From assembly GCF_002101705.1 (NCBI RefSeq), contig NZ_LQPC01000047.1, positions 248,001 through 312,000 on the forward strand: a DNA stretch of 64,000 bases, in the 5' to 3' direction. Below, in pieces: positions 27,189-34,274 of the stretch. The first letter of the stretch is position 1. The number at the start of each line of letters is the position of its first letter. The DNA comes from Mycolicibacterium iranicum. Lineage in GTDB: Bacteria > Actinomycetota > Actinomycetes > Mycobacteriales > Mycobacteriaceae. Under the pieces are notes generated by a model. It did not search any database. It worked only from the letters and a program-made list of their open reading frames with translations, and was not told where the DNA came from. The position numbers and the translations under genes were made by a program.

Positions 27189-27226
27189 CTCGGCCCGCCA
27201 CCCGGGGGGATTGGTGGCGGGCCGAG
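27189..27226. terminator. Perfect 14-bp GC hairpin, possible terminator
   Basis: Arms CTCGGCCCGCCACC and GGTGGCGGGCCGAG pair without mismatch around a 10-base loop holding a run of six G (six C on the minus strand). It sits in a 259-bp gap between the small secreted-protein gene and the 66-residue gene. No U-run follows on either strand, so it would be a U-less mycobacterial-type terminator or a structured RNA element. It could end the minus-strand transcript coming from 27356. Confidence 0.45.
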
Positions 27227-27355
27227 CGTATCGGGTTCGTCTTGCGTTGGTCTTTCAACCGAACAACACCGAAGTTAGGAGTCCAACCTGAGAGGGACCT
27301 AATAGCGACTTAGGTCTGTGCTGCGAAACGGGCAACGATTCGGAATAGGAGTCAG

Positions 27356-27556
27356 TCAGATCGTGAGCCTGCCGAGTTCGGCGGTGGCTCGGCGTTCAAC
27401 GAACAGCGGAACGAAGTCCCGGATGGGGCGGCCATCGAATTGGGCGTACTGCTCATGGACGACGCGCGCCACTTGAGACGGCTCGATGTTTACGTGCGCA
27501 TCGGCCAATCGCTCCGCGAGCTGGTCGATGATCTGCTGTTCACTCAACGCGATCAT
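27356..27556 (-). CDS. Three-helix-bundle small protein
   Basis: This protein of about 66 residues follows a pattern seen in many small actinobacterial proteins: a first helix (EQQIIDQLAERLA), a second starting SQVARVVHEQYAQF, then PIRDFVPLFVERRATAEL. The family is described as a three-helix-bundle dimerisation domain. No catalytic residues are seen. The frame is open to 27649, but ATG 27556 starts at the domain. It stands alone; no partner is evident. Confidence 0.65.
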   Translation of the reverse strand: MIALSEQQIIDQLAERLADAHVNIEPSQVARVVHEQYAQFDGRPIRDFVPLFVERRATAELGRLTI

Positions 27557-27684
27557 GCTGCTCAGCGTGCGGCAATCAACTGCGCTCGTCAATGCCGAAC
27601 GAACGGGGCGGTCCCGCGATCCAGCAACAACCTCGTAAACGTGTGACAAACGTCAAATGACCATTGTGTACGCGTCTGACGTCG

Positions 27685-27984
27685 TTACTTCAGCTTCAAG
27701 ACGGATGCTGGGACCCAGTGCGTCACGGGGTCCCGCTCGACTCCGTGCTTCACCCGGTATGTCACCAGTCCCCACCACCGGCCCTGTTCGCTGAGGCCCC
27801 AGCAGGTGAGCTGGCCCTCGACGATGGAGTCCATCTGCAAACCTTTCGGGTGGTATCTGCCTTCGCAATGGGGTTCGCGCGGAAACAGGGCGACGAGGTC
27901 GACGAGGACGGCGCGAGGCGGATGGACCCGGCGGAAGACGGAGCGAAGCGGCTGGCCGCCGTGCCCGATCTTCTGCATCGCCAT
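27685..27984 (-). CDS. Hypothetical small protein
   Basis: I do not recognise this 99-residue ORF. The C-terminal 50 residues look like a real small beta domain (GQLTCWGLSEQGRWWGLVTYRV, then VTHWVPASVLKLK), with Trp and Tyr placed as in small SH3-like folds. The N-terminal 45 residues are basic and less convincing; Met51 at 27834 could be the true start. Codon use has the high GC of the third positions. The flanking region holds no partner. Confidence 0.45.
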   Translation of the reverse strand: MAMQKIGHGGQPLRSVFRRVHPPRAVLVDLVALFPREPHCEGRYHPKGLQMDSIVEGQLTCWGLSEQGRWWGLVTYRVKHGVERDPVTHWVPASVLKLK

Positions 27985-28207
27985 TTATCGATCATATGTT
28001 CGAATCCGCGCGAGCTCTAGCGCCGGCGGCGCAGTCCCTTGCGTCGCTGCAGGGTCCAGGCCGGCCGGCTCGGGTCCTCTCGTCGCACGCGCCGTTGAGT
28101 CGTTTGAAGGTGGTCCGAGAGTCCCTGCGGCTCAGCGTGATTCACTAGGTGAGTTCTCGACGCACGCGGTGGGCGGCGGCGTGGGCCCGCGACACGCCTT
28201 GTTGCAG

Positions 28208-28233
28208 AAAAATAGCCCCTGAACAGGGGCTAT
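28208..28233 (-). terminator. Rho-independent terminator of the tRNA cluster
   Basis: A nine-base stem (ATAGCCCCT paired with AGGGGCTAT) and a four-base loop are followed on the minus strand by a run of T. It begins two bases after the CCA end of tRNA-Val(GAC), so it closes the tRNA-Gly, tRNA-Cys, tRNA-Val transcript. This is the clearest intrinsic terminator in the window. Confidence 0.92.
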
Positions 28234-28234
28234 G

Positions 28235-28309
28235 TGGTGCGCGATACTGGGATTGAACCAGTGACCTCTTCCGTGTCAGGGAAGCGCTCTCCCGCTGAGC
28301 TAATCGCGC
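28235..28309 (-). tRNA. tRNA-Val(GAC)
   Basis: A full cloverleaf can be folded: acceptor GCGCGAT/ATCGCGC, D-arm with AGCTCAGCGGGAGAGC, anticodon loop reading GAC, and T-loop GGTTCAATCCC. CCA is encoded. It is the last gene of a three-tRNA minus-strand unit and is followed at once by an intrinsic terminator. Confidence 0.97.
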
Positions 28310-28320
28310 GGGTACATCCT

Positions 28321-28394
28321 TGGAGGTGGAGACGGGAATCGAACCCGTGTGCACGGCTTTGCAGGCCGTTGCCTCACCACTCGGCCACTCCACC
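28321..28394 (-). tRNA. tRNA-Cys(GCA)
   Basis: The acceptor stem is GGTGGAG/CTCCACC, the anticodon loop contains GCA, and the T-loop is GGTTCGATTCC. CCA is encoded in the DNA. It is the middle gene of the Gly-Cys-Val cluster, 11 bp before tRNA-Val. Confidence 0.97.
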
Positions 28395-28421
28395 GCTGGG
28401 GTTGATGCCACTGCATCCTCG

Positions 28422-28494
28422 AGCGGATGACGGGATTCGAACCCGCGACCCTCACCTTGGCAAGGTGATGCGCTACCAACTGCGCTACATCCGC
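28422..28494 (-). tRNA. tRNA-Gly(GCC)
   Basis: The acceptor stem is GCGGATG/CATCCGC, the anticodon loop contains GCC, and the T-loop is GGTTCGAATCC. CCA is not encoded (CGA follows the discriminator), so it must be added after transcription. It is the first gene of the three-tRNA unit. Confidence 0.96.
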
Positions 28495-28589
28495 GCGCCA
28501 CGGGCGAGGTCGTCGCCCGTCGCGAAGCACGACGATAGTCCACGCAGTTAGGCATACACAAATCCCTTGCTCGTGTGGCGCGCCGCCGG

Positions 28590-29006
28590 TCAAAAGAGCC
28601 GGTAAGCCTCCCTGGCGATCACGAAGCCGTGCCCGTCGGAATTCGAGCACCGAATGCCCGATGGCTCGCTGCCGCAACTGATGCCGCCGCGTGCAAGGGT
28701 CTGCCCGAACTCGAGCGCGGGACCCATGCCCAAGGTGGTGTCGCCCGCGCAGACGAACCTTGCGGGTCCCTCGGCGCCGAGGGTGATGCCTTGTCCGTAG
28801 TCGGTGAAGTCAGGACAGTCCGCGGTTCGTGGCGGAGGCGACCAGTCGCGGGATGCGATGTCGCACCGGACCATGTCGTCGGCGAGCATGCATCCGATGT
28901 TTCCGCTCGGGGAGGCGAATGGGGTCAGATCGGCGGCGGCCGCCGGCGCGAAAAAGATCACCGCTGTGGCCGCGATCAAAGCTCCGCCGACCGGCCCACG
29001 CATCAT
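28590..29006 (-). CDS. Secreted DUF6636-like protein
   Basis: This 138-residue exported protein has a signal peptide (GALIAATAVIFFAPAAAA) with cleavage before DLTPF. The mature domain starts with FASPSGNIGCMLADDMVRCDI, which marks a family of small Cys-containing secreted actinobacterial proteins. Six cysteines are seen, probably paired. The function is unknown. It lies between the tRNA cluster and the tRNA-Val attachment site. Met2 (29003) is an equally good start. Confidence 0.78.
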   Translation of the reverse strand: MMRGPVGGALIAATAVIFFAPAAAADLTPFASPSGNIGCMLADDMVRCDIASRDWSPPPRTADCPDFTDYGQGITLGAEGPARFVCAGDTTLGMGPALEFGQTLARGGISCGSEPSGIRCSNSDGHGFVIAREAYRLF

Positions 29007-29127
29007 GGCCGGACACTATGTGAGGTTTGCGCGTCGTGAGCGGTGATACAGGGAATTGCTGCGCAGTGATTCTCGGGCTGGAGTCGCTGCGTGTTAGTCT
29101 TCTGCCTCGTTCGATTCGTCGGAGTCC

Positions 29128-29202
29128 GGTCTCGTAGCTCAGTGGGAGAGCGTCCGCCTCACACGCGGAAGGTCGCTGGTTCGAAACCAGCCGGGACCAC
29201 CA
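29128..29202 (+). tRNA. tRNA-Val(CAC), attachment site of the Fic element
   Basis: The acceptor stem is GGTCTCG/CGGGACC with a G-T pair, the D-arm holds AGCTCAGTGGGAGAGC, the anticodon loop reads CAC, and CCA is encoded. The 3' half, from the anticodon loop to one base beyond CCA, is repeated exactly 1.7 kb downstream. This is the signature of integration into a tRNA gene. The gene stays intact at the left end. Confidence 0.96.
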
Positions 29203-29203
29203 G
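29158..29203 (+). repeat. attL, 46-bp direct repeat within tRNA-Val
   Basis: The 46 bases that run from the tRNA-Val anticodon loop to one base past CCA recur without mismatch at 30854-30899 in the same orientation. The flanking bases differ on both sides. This is the left attachment core of the element. Confidence 0.88.
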
Positions 29204-29324
29204 GTCAGCGCAAGCTATCTGTCAGTTGTCTGGCATCGTGGCCCCTCTTTTTCGCATACGAAGCGCGGCGAGCGCGCGGGGTGATCAATCGGACTCGTCA
29301 TCGCTTGCTTGCGGACCGCCTCAT

Positions 29325-30533
29325 TCAGTTGGGGAGATTCCGACGCCCAGCCCTCGCCGCGAATGATTCGAGCGCACTGAGCACTTCAGGCGCACGCCAA
29401 GCCCTATTGCGTGCGCGGTCGGTGAACTCGACGATTATCCCTGCCTCTGCTAGCGGGTTGATGTATCGGCGCGCGTTGCCAGTCCTGATGTCCAGCTCGC
29501 GTTGGAGGAACCGCGCGTTCAAGACCGGGTGCTTGATGAGCAAGTCTGCGACGCGATGCACCGCTGAGTCGCGGCGGGCAGCGATTCTTGAGTTCCACTC
29601 CACGCGAATGGATCTGAGTTCCGCGACGAGCTGACGGCCGTTAGCGACCGCTAGCAGCGATGCTTCCGATAGGCGCGCGACGATCGGAGCGATGTCGCCC
29701 TGGCGGTAAGCGCCCAGAGCGTCGAAGTACCCATCGGTGTCGGTGAGCAGGCCTGCGGAGACGGGGACGGTGATCTGACGCGTGAGGCGCTTCTGGCGCA
29801 GCATCGCTTGGATGAGTGCGCGTCCTGTGCGGCCGTTGCCGTCGGTGAAGGGGTGGATGGTTTCGAATTGGGCGTGTGAAACCGCGATCTGGGGGAGTGC
29901 GGGCACATCGGTCCGGCGGGTGAAGTCGATTAGGTCCGCGATCGTGTCGGGGACGCGCGAGTGGTGGGGAGCGATGTACTCGGCGCCGCGAGGTCCGAAA
30001 TTTCCGCCACCGATCCAGACCTGTTCAGTGCGCCATCTTCCCGCGGAGGCTGGGTCGTTGTCACGCATCAGGGCGGCGTGCATGGCAAGGATCGCGTGCT
30101 CGTCGAGGTGGTCGGCCAGGGCAACGGCCGCTTTCATCGCCTCGGTGTTGGACACGATCAGCGTGGCGTTGCGCCGGCTGGTGTCGCCGAGAGCTTCGGC
30201 TTCGGCGATGGCTCGTGCCGAAGCGGTCAGGTTTTCGATGTTGGAGCTTGCTGCGGACTCGGATCGCAGCAGGACCGATGAGAACGGTGCGATCTCGTCG
30301 CCAAGCTCGGCGTCGAAACGAGTGATCTCGTTGCTCGCCTCCTCAGCGTCTGCGAGCACTGCAGCTGGCAGTGTGACGGCTAGCTCGGCAATGGATGCGG
30401 GGATCGCTGCGTCGTACTTCCCGGCCTGGCGCTGTGCCGCGCGCAGGTCCGCGAGTCCGTAACCTGCTTCAACGGGTGCTTCCCAGTTCAGCGTCTCGTA
30501 CGTCAGCGCGGTGCTGCCAGTTACTGATGCCAC
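29325..30533 (-). CDS. Fic-family AMPylase with C-terminal winged HTH
   Basis: This 402-residue protein has a Fic_N region. It carries the class II self-inhibition motif S-x-x-x-E-N at residues 96-101 (SSNIEN). The Fic core holds the intact catalytic motif HPFTDGNGRTGR at 227-238. The C-terminus (residues 330-390) is a winged-helix HTH. Such proteins transfer AMP to target proteins when inhibition is relieved. No separate antitoxin gene lies beside it. GTG 30533 is the only start that keeps the N-terminus; a 12-bp perfect palindrome lies 11 bases upstream. It is the sole cargo of the tRNA-Val element. Confidence 0.92.
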   Translation of the reverse strand: MASVTGSTALTYETLNWEAPVEAGYGLADLRAAQRQAGKYDAAIPASIAELAVTLPAAVLADAEEASNEITRFDAELGDEIAPFSSVLLRSESAASSNIENLTASARAIAEAEALGDTSRRNATLIVSNTEAMKAAVALADHLDEHAILAMHAALMRDNDPASAGRWRTEQVWIGGGNFGPRGAEYIAPHHSRVPDTIADLIDFTRRTDVPALPQIAVSHAQFETIHPFTDGNGRTGRALIQAMLRQKRLTRQITVPVSAGLLTDTDGYFDALGAYRQGDIAPIVARLSEASLLAVANGRQLVAELRSIRVEWNSRIAARRDSAVHRVADLLIKHPVLNARFLQRELDIRTGNARRYINPLAEAGIIVEFTDRARNRAWRAPEVLSALESFAARAGRRNLPN

Positions 30534-30543
30534 CCGTTCAGGA

Positions 30544-30573
30544 TAGCATCACTTATATAGTTAAGTGATGCTA
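30544..30573 (-). promoter_or_regulatory. Perfect 12-bp palindrome upstream of fic, likely operator
   Basis: TAGCATCACTTA and its exact complement flank six bases of A/T-rich centre, so a TATATAA-like -10 lies inside the palindrome. The proximal arm ends 11 bases before the fic start. The Fic protein has its own C-terminal HTH, so autoregulation is the simplest reading. The repeat is seen; the binding protein is inferred. Confidence 0.7.
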
Positions 30574-30614
30574 AATCAGCTTCTGGCCATCACCTATGGA
30601 CGCATGCTTAGGCG

Positions 30615-30761
30615 TGGCCCCATCTGGCCCCACGGGGTGGTGGGAACACCGCTTGACCCCTCCCTGAGGGGAGTATTAGAGGAATCTCCCTGATTGTCTC
30701 CCAGCGGGGCGGAACGGCACCCCAAATTTGCACTCCTCTAGGTGGGGCCAAAATGGGGCCA
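30615..30761. repeat. Arm-type octamer pairs (TGGGGCCA)
   Basis: Two TGGCCCCA copies at 30615 and 30625 and two TGGGGCCA copies at 30743 and 30754 form inverted pairs with 10-11 bp periods, 93 bp before the right att repeat. Pairs with helical spacing near an att core are typical of integrase arm sites. The segment between fic and attR has no gene and a lower GC content than the flanks. Confidence 0.6.
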
Positions 30762-30853
30762 AGTTTTCAGAACAGGTGCTTAAACGGGTCCAATTCGATC
30801 ATTCTGCACCGCTCTGATCAGCAAGGACAGAAATCCGTTGTGCCCCAACCCAT

Positions 30854-30899
30854 CTCACACGCGGAAGGTCGCTGGTTCGAAACCAGCCGGGACCACCAG
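30854..30899 (+). repeat. attR, 46-bp direct repeat
   Basis: This is the second exact copy of the tRNA-Val 3' half. Only half a tRNA is present, without D-arm or 5' acceptor strand, so it is not a tRNA gene. Ordinary chromosome resumes after it. Confidence 0.88.
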
Positions 30900-31322
30900 A
30901 AGTCTCTTGCGCGCGCGGCAGCAATTGCGAGGTGTTGACATCGCGGTGGTGTTTCGTCACAGACAGCGTCACATGGGTCTGATGCGCGAATGGGCAACAT
31001 CACAACCTGCACTATGTTGGCTAGCCGACGGCGGTTCGTGTTGGGGCGGGGCGCAGTAGTTCGCCGTCGAGTCGGCTCGCGGTTTTGGGAGGTCTGTGCT
31101 TCCGGGGCCGGATCGCCAGCGAGGGCGCCGCAATTCTGACCCGCGACCGCCAGGTCCGAGTAGGGCGCGATTTCGCACTGGCGCAGCCGGATTGGCGACT
31201 GACCCTGGCTTCGCAGTTGGAGGCCGCCACTACAAGCATGGAGAAATTGCCGCCCGAGCCCTGGATCTGCCAAGCCCACCCGCCGTGATGGGTGCCGCGC
31301 CGACGTGCGAGACGACGCGGCC

Positions 31323-31370
31323 GTGAACCGCTCTGGAAACGAAGGATGATCTACGGTCCTTCGGGTTCAC
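31323..31370. other. Bulged 14-bp stem-loop
   Basis: GTGAACC pairs with GGTTCAC, and inside it CGAAGGA pairs with TCCTTCG. The two 3' arms are adjacent, while the 5' arms are separated by a 10-base bulge. The loop has ten bases. It lies 24 bp before the direct-repeat operator upstream of the DUF305 gene. It could be a terminator of a lost gene or a structured leader. Confidence 0.4.
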
Positions 31371-31393
31371 GCTCTCCCTGACAACAGTCCAAA

Positions 31394-31420
31394 GCATCTT
31401 GATCAAATCTTCATGGGACC
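31394..31420 (+). promoter_or_regulatory. Direct-repeat operator upstream of DUF305 gene
   Basis: ATCTTGA and ATCTTCA half-sites are 11 bp apart and followed by GGGACC. Near-identical sequence (21 of 25 aligned bases) lies at 34193-34219 in front of the two-component genes. An 11-bp direct repeat is the expected site of an OmpR-type regulator dimer. It lies about 105 bp before the DUF305 start codon. Confidence 0.65.
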
Positions 31421-31522
31421 ACGAGCGAACGCATACTCGGGGTCCCGAGGCTGGAACTGAAGCGGCAGACCACTGCCGCATGGACGCATGACGTCCTGGA
31501 GTTGCGTGAGGAAGGATGTGCG

Positions 31523-32203
31523 ATGCAGCACAAACGACATGTTTACGGGCTCGCTGCGGTGGCAGTGTCTGCCCTGGTTGTCAGCGCGTGTTCGAGTTCG
31601 ACGAGCGGTTCTGAGGAGACGTCGACCTCGGCATCGACCTCGGCCGCGGCATCAGGTGCGCCCGGTCCCACGAACAGCGACGGAGCGCACAACGACGCTG
31701 ATGTGTCATTTGCACAGATGATGATTCCGCATCATCAGCAGGCGATCGAGATGAGTGACATGCTTCTCGGAAAGCAGGACATCGACCCTGAGGTCACGAC
31801 TTTGGCGAACGAGATCAAGAACGCTCAGGGTCCGGAGATCGAACAGATGCAGGCTTGGCTGCAGGAGTGGGGCGTGTCTTCTGCGCCGGCACCTAGTGCC
31901 GGGGACATGCCTGGGCACAATATGCCCGGTCATCAAATGCCCGGTGCTGGCGACATGGGCGATATGGCCGGCAGCCACGGCATGATGTCCGAGGCCGATA
32001 TGGCGGAACTGCAGAACGCTCAGGGCGCCGCGGCAAGTCGCCTGTTTCTAGAGCAGATGATTGTCCATCACGAGGGTGCAATCACTATGGCGCAGCAAGA
32101 AATCGACAACGGACAGTTCGCGGCGGCAGTCGAGATGGCACGCAACATCGTCTCGTCGCAGCAAGCTGAAATCACGAAGATGCAGGAGCTCTTGCAAGGG
32201 TAA
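31523..32203 (+). CDS. DUF305 lipoprotein
   Basis: This 226-residue exported lipoprotein has a lipobox ending VVSAC, followed by a Ser/Thr/Ala-rich linker. The DUF305 helical domain has its two conserved metal-like motifs, MMIPHHQQAIEM and MIVHHEGAITM. Between them is a Met/His-rich segment (MPGHNMPGHQMPGAGDMG) that could hold copper or silver. DUF305 proteins are ferritin-like and often lie near copper genes. ATG 31523 has a GAGGAAGGA site six bases upstream. The upstream direct repeat links it to the neighbouring two-component system. Confidence 0.88.
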   Translation: MQHKRHVYGLAAVAVSALVVSACSSSTSGSEETSTSASTSAAASGAPGPTNSDGAHNDADVSFAQMMIPHHQQAIEMSDMLLGKQDIDPEVTTLANEIKNAQGPEIEQMQAWLQEWGVSSAPAPSAGDMPGHNMPGHQMPGAGDMGDMAGSHGMMSEADMAELQNAQGAAASRLFLEQMIVHHEGAITMAQQEIDNGQFAAAVEMARNIVSSQQAEITKMQELLQG

Positions 32204-32216
32204 AAGCACGATCTGA

Positions 32217-33392
32217 TTACGTGAGGGCGGAACCGGTGCTGACGTGCACCTCGCCGTTGCGGGTGAGGCCCCAGGGCAGGTCGACAACGAAGATTGCTCC
32301 TGTGCCGGGTCCCGCGCTTCTGGCGGCAATGTTCCCGCCGTGTGCCTCGACAAGCGCTTTGGCGATCGCCAGGCCCAGTCCAGCACCACCGTGGTCGCGA
32401 TCGCGCGCCGTATCGGCTCGGTAAAACCGTTCAAACAGCTGCGGCAGATGTTCGGTGGTGATGCCCTCGCCGTCGTCCCTGACCTCGAGTCTGAGCCGAG
32501 TGCCTTTGTTGGTGGCGCTGATCTCGACGGTGCCTCCGGATGGGGTGTGGCGCAGCGCATTCTCGAGCAAGTTGCCCAACACCTGCCCCAGGCGTTGCTC
32601 GTCGGCCCACAGCGGGGGCAAACCAGGATCGACTTGTAGGTGCAGGGAGACGCCCTTGCTGTCATAGCGCTCCCTGACCGCAGCGACGCTGCGACGGGCC
32701 AGACGATCGACATCGAGCGCGGTATACGACATTGACACCGAACTCTCTTCGGCTTTGGCCAATGCCGCCACGTCGTCGGAGAATCGAACCAACCGCCGAG
32801 TCTGGTCACGCAGCATCGCTGCGGTCTGCGGTGTCAAGGTTCGCACCCCGTCTTCGAGCGCCTCAATGTAGGCCTCGAGCACTGCGACAGGTGTGCGGAT
32901 CTCGTGCGCCAGGTCGCCGAAAAGACGCTGTCGAGTCGAATCGACTGCCTGCAGCCGCGATGCCATTTGGTTGAATGCGGTAGCGAGAGCGTCGAAATCG
33001 TCGCCTAGTCGAGGCGGGGACACGCGAATGTCGTAGTGACCTTCGGCGATGTCGGTCGCGGCTGAGGCGACCTCTGTGACCGACCGTTGCAAGCGTCGGC
33101 TGACGTAAAAACTTACCGCCAACGCAGCGAGGGCCGACACTGCGAGAGCGCCTCCGATGGAGATGACCGTCGCGTAGCCGTATGCCTCTTCGGCATGCAT
33201 TTCTTCCAGTGAGTCCGTGGGTACCCCGGCGAGGTGGAGATGTTCCCGAAACAGTGGCGGACCTACGACCGCAGCCACGATGGAGGTCGTCGCGGCACCG
33301 GCGATCAACACGATGGCCTGGGCTGCCAGCAGGCGCAGGCCAATTCCGGGGCGGCGCCACCACCACCGTCGTGGGGATGATGCCGTGTTCAC
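32217..33392 (-). CDS. HAMP sensor histidine kinase
   Basis: This 391-residue inner-membrane kinase has two membrane segments (about 20-44 and 75-98). A short extracytoplasmic loop of 30 residues contains two His and several acidic residues. A HAMP domain follows at 98-150, the phospho-acceptor H163 is in DLAHEIRTPVAV, and the C-terminus is an ATPase domain with GLGLAIAK. The small sensor loop suggests a metal ion or membrane signal. It overlaps the response regulator gene by four bases and converges on the DUF305 gene. Confidence 0.93.
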   Translation of the reverse strand: MNTASSPRRWWWRRPGIGLRLLAAQAIVLIAGAATTSIVAAVVGPPLFREHLHLAGVPTDSLEEMHAEEAYGYATVISIGGALAVSALAALAVSFYVSRRLQRSVTEVASAATDIAEGHYDIRVSPPRLGDDFDALATAFNQMASRLQAVDSTRQRLFGDLAHEIRTPVAVLEAYIEALEDGVRTLTPQTAAMLRDQTRRLVRFSDDVAALAKAEESSVSMSYTALDVDRLARRSVAAVRERYDSKGVSLHLQVDPGLPPLWADEQRLGQVLGNLLENALRHTPSGGTVEISATNKGTRLRLEVRDDGEGITTEHLPQLFERFYRADTARDRDHGGAGLGLAIAKALVEAHGGNIAARSAGPGTGAIFVVDLPWGLTRNGEVHVSTGSALT

Positions 33393-34144
33393 TGGCCCGT
33401 GCCCATGCGGTATCCAACTCCTCGGACCGTCGCGATGTATCGCGGCCGAGCGGCATCGTCGCCGAGCTTGCGCCGGAGGTGTCCAATATGGACGTCGACC
33501 AGATGCTCGTTGCCGACCCAGGGTCCGTCCCGAACAATCTCCAAGAGTTGACGTCTGCTCAGCACCATCCCAGGCCGCCCCGAGAGTGCTTCGAGAATGT
33601 CGAATTCTGTGCGAGTCAACAAGATCGCCTCATCGTCGATGTGTACTTCCCTGGCTGCCACGTCGATGCTGAGCGGCCCAAATCGCCGCGGTGGCGTGAT
33701 CTCGGGTCCTGCGGTCTGCGACGCGCTTTGCAAGACGCGCGGCCGCCTGAGCATCGCCCGGATGCGCGCTACGAGTTCCCTCGGACTGAAGGGCTTGGTG
33801 ATGTAGTCATCCGCGCCGACCGTCAGTCCCAGGATGGTGTCCAGTTCGGTATCACGGGCCGTGAGCATCACGACGTAGGCATCGGAGAACGTGCGAAGCT
33901 GTCGGCATACTTCAAGGCCGTCGATGCCGGGTAAGCCGATATCGAGGATGACGACGTCGGGATCAAGCTCGCGTGCGATGGCGATGGCATCGGCGCCGTT
34001 GTTTGACACGATGGTTTCGAATTGCTCGCGTTCCAGGTAGCTGGCTACTACCTCGGCCAGCGGCACTTCGTCATCGACGACGAGCGCTCGATAACCTTTC
34101 GCATGCTCACACGGCGAGGCCGGGGACTGCTCCATGTTTCTCAT
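33389..34144 (-). CDS. OmpR-family response regulator
   Basis: The 251-residue protein has a receiver domain with phospho-acceptor D68 in VVILDIGLPG, an acidic pair in LVVDDE, and Lys in ITKPFSPREL. A winged-helix DNA-binding domain follows (LTRTEFDILEALSGRPGMVLSRRQLLE, RGVGYRMG). ATG 34144 or 34135 can start it. A direct repeat with OmpR-type spacing lies 50-75 bp upstream and another lies before the DUF305 gene, so it probably autoregulates and controls DUF305. The context hints at copper or envelope stress. Confidence 0.93.
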   Translation of the reverse strand: MRNMEQSPASPCEHAKGYRALVVDDEVPLAEVVASYLEREQFETIVSNNGADAIAIARELDPDVVILDIGLPGIDGLEVCRQLRTFSDAYVVMLTARDTELDTILGLTVGADDYITKPFSPRELVARIRAMLRRPRVLQSASQTAGPEITPPRRFGPLSIDVAAREVHIDDEAILLTRTEFDILEALSGRPGMVLSRRQLLEIVRDGPWVGNEHLVDVHIGHLRRKLGDDAARPRYIATVRGVGYRMGTGQ

Positions 34145-34192
34145 GGTGCCTGTCGGCAAGGCCCGACGGCGGAGAGACTGTCCGTATCGGTT

Positions 34193-34219
34193 CGATCTTG
34201 AGCAGATCTTCACAGGACC
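34193..34219 (+). promoter_or_regulatory. Direct-repeat operator between the two-component system and a small ORF
   Basis: ATCTTGA and ATCTTCA are 11 bp apart with the trailing GGACC seen at 31394. It lies upstream of the response regulator gene and, in the other direction, 55 bp upstream of the 49-codon ORF. It has the same orientation relative to the small ORF as the other copy has to DUF305, which suggests activation of both. Confidence 0.65.
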
Positions 34220-34274
34220 CATATCAAGAGGACTCCACGATTAAGCAAGGCTCGAGCGTGAAGGGAGGGCAGGG

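Larger units (their letters stand above)
29204..30899. mobile_element. 1.7-kb tRNA-Val-integrated element carrying one fic gene
   Basis: The segment lies between two exact 46-bp copies of the tRNA-Val 3' half, the usual footprint of tyrosine-integrase insertion. Its only convincing gene is fic. Near the right end it carries paired TGGGGCCA octamers in opposite orientations, like arm-type integrase sites. No integrase, excisionase or replication gene is present. It is either a deletion remnant of a prophage or ICE, or a small element moved by an integrase supplied from elsewhere. Confidence 0.8.
30900..31522. other. Gene-free stretch with hairpin and regulatory repeat
   Basis: No reading frame here has family character. 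The 67-residue frame at 31085-31288 lacks a ribosome site and recognisable sequence. The stretch holds a bulged hairpin (31323-31370) and the direct-repeat operator in front of the DUF305 gene. It may include decayed coding sequence left by earlier insertion events. Confidence 0.5.

Noticed and set aside
27189..27226. Part of a 6C-type small RNA, because of the six-C loop on the minus strand
   Set aside because: A second C-loop hairpin, needed for that family, was not seen nearby.
30854..30899. A second tRNA-Val gene
   Set aside because: Only the 3' half is present; there is no D-arm or 5' acceptor strand. It is the right attachment repeat.
29204..30899. Insertion sequence
   Set aside because: There is no transposase and no terminal inverted repeat. 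The ends are tRNA direct repeats, which fits site-specific integration.
30838..31288. Short frames after attR (73 and 67 residues)
   Set aside because: The first reads through the half-tRNA repeat, and the second has no ribosome site or recognisable sequence.
32217..34144. DevS-type partner for the island's DevR
   Set aside because: The kinase is a HAMP/HisKA protein with an OmpR-type regulator; it has no GAF haem domains and lies 14 kb from devR.
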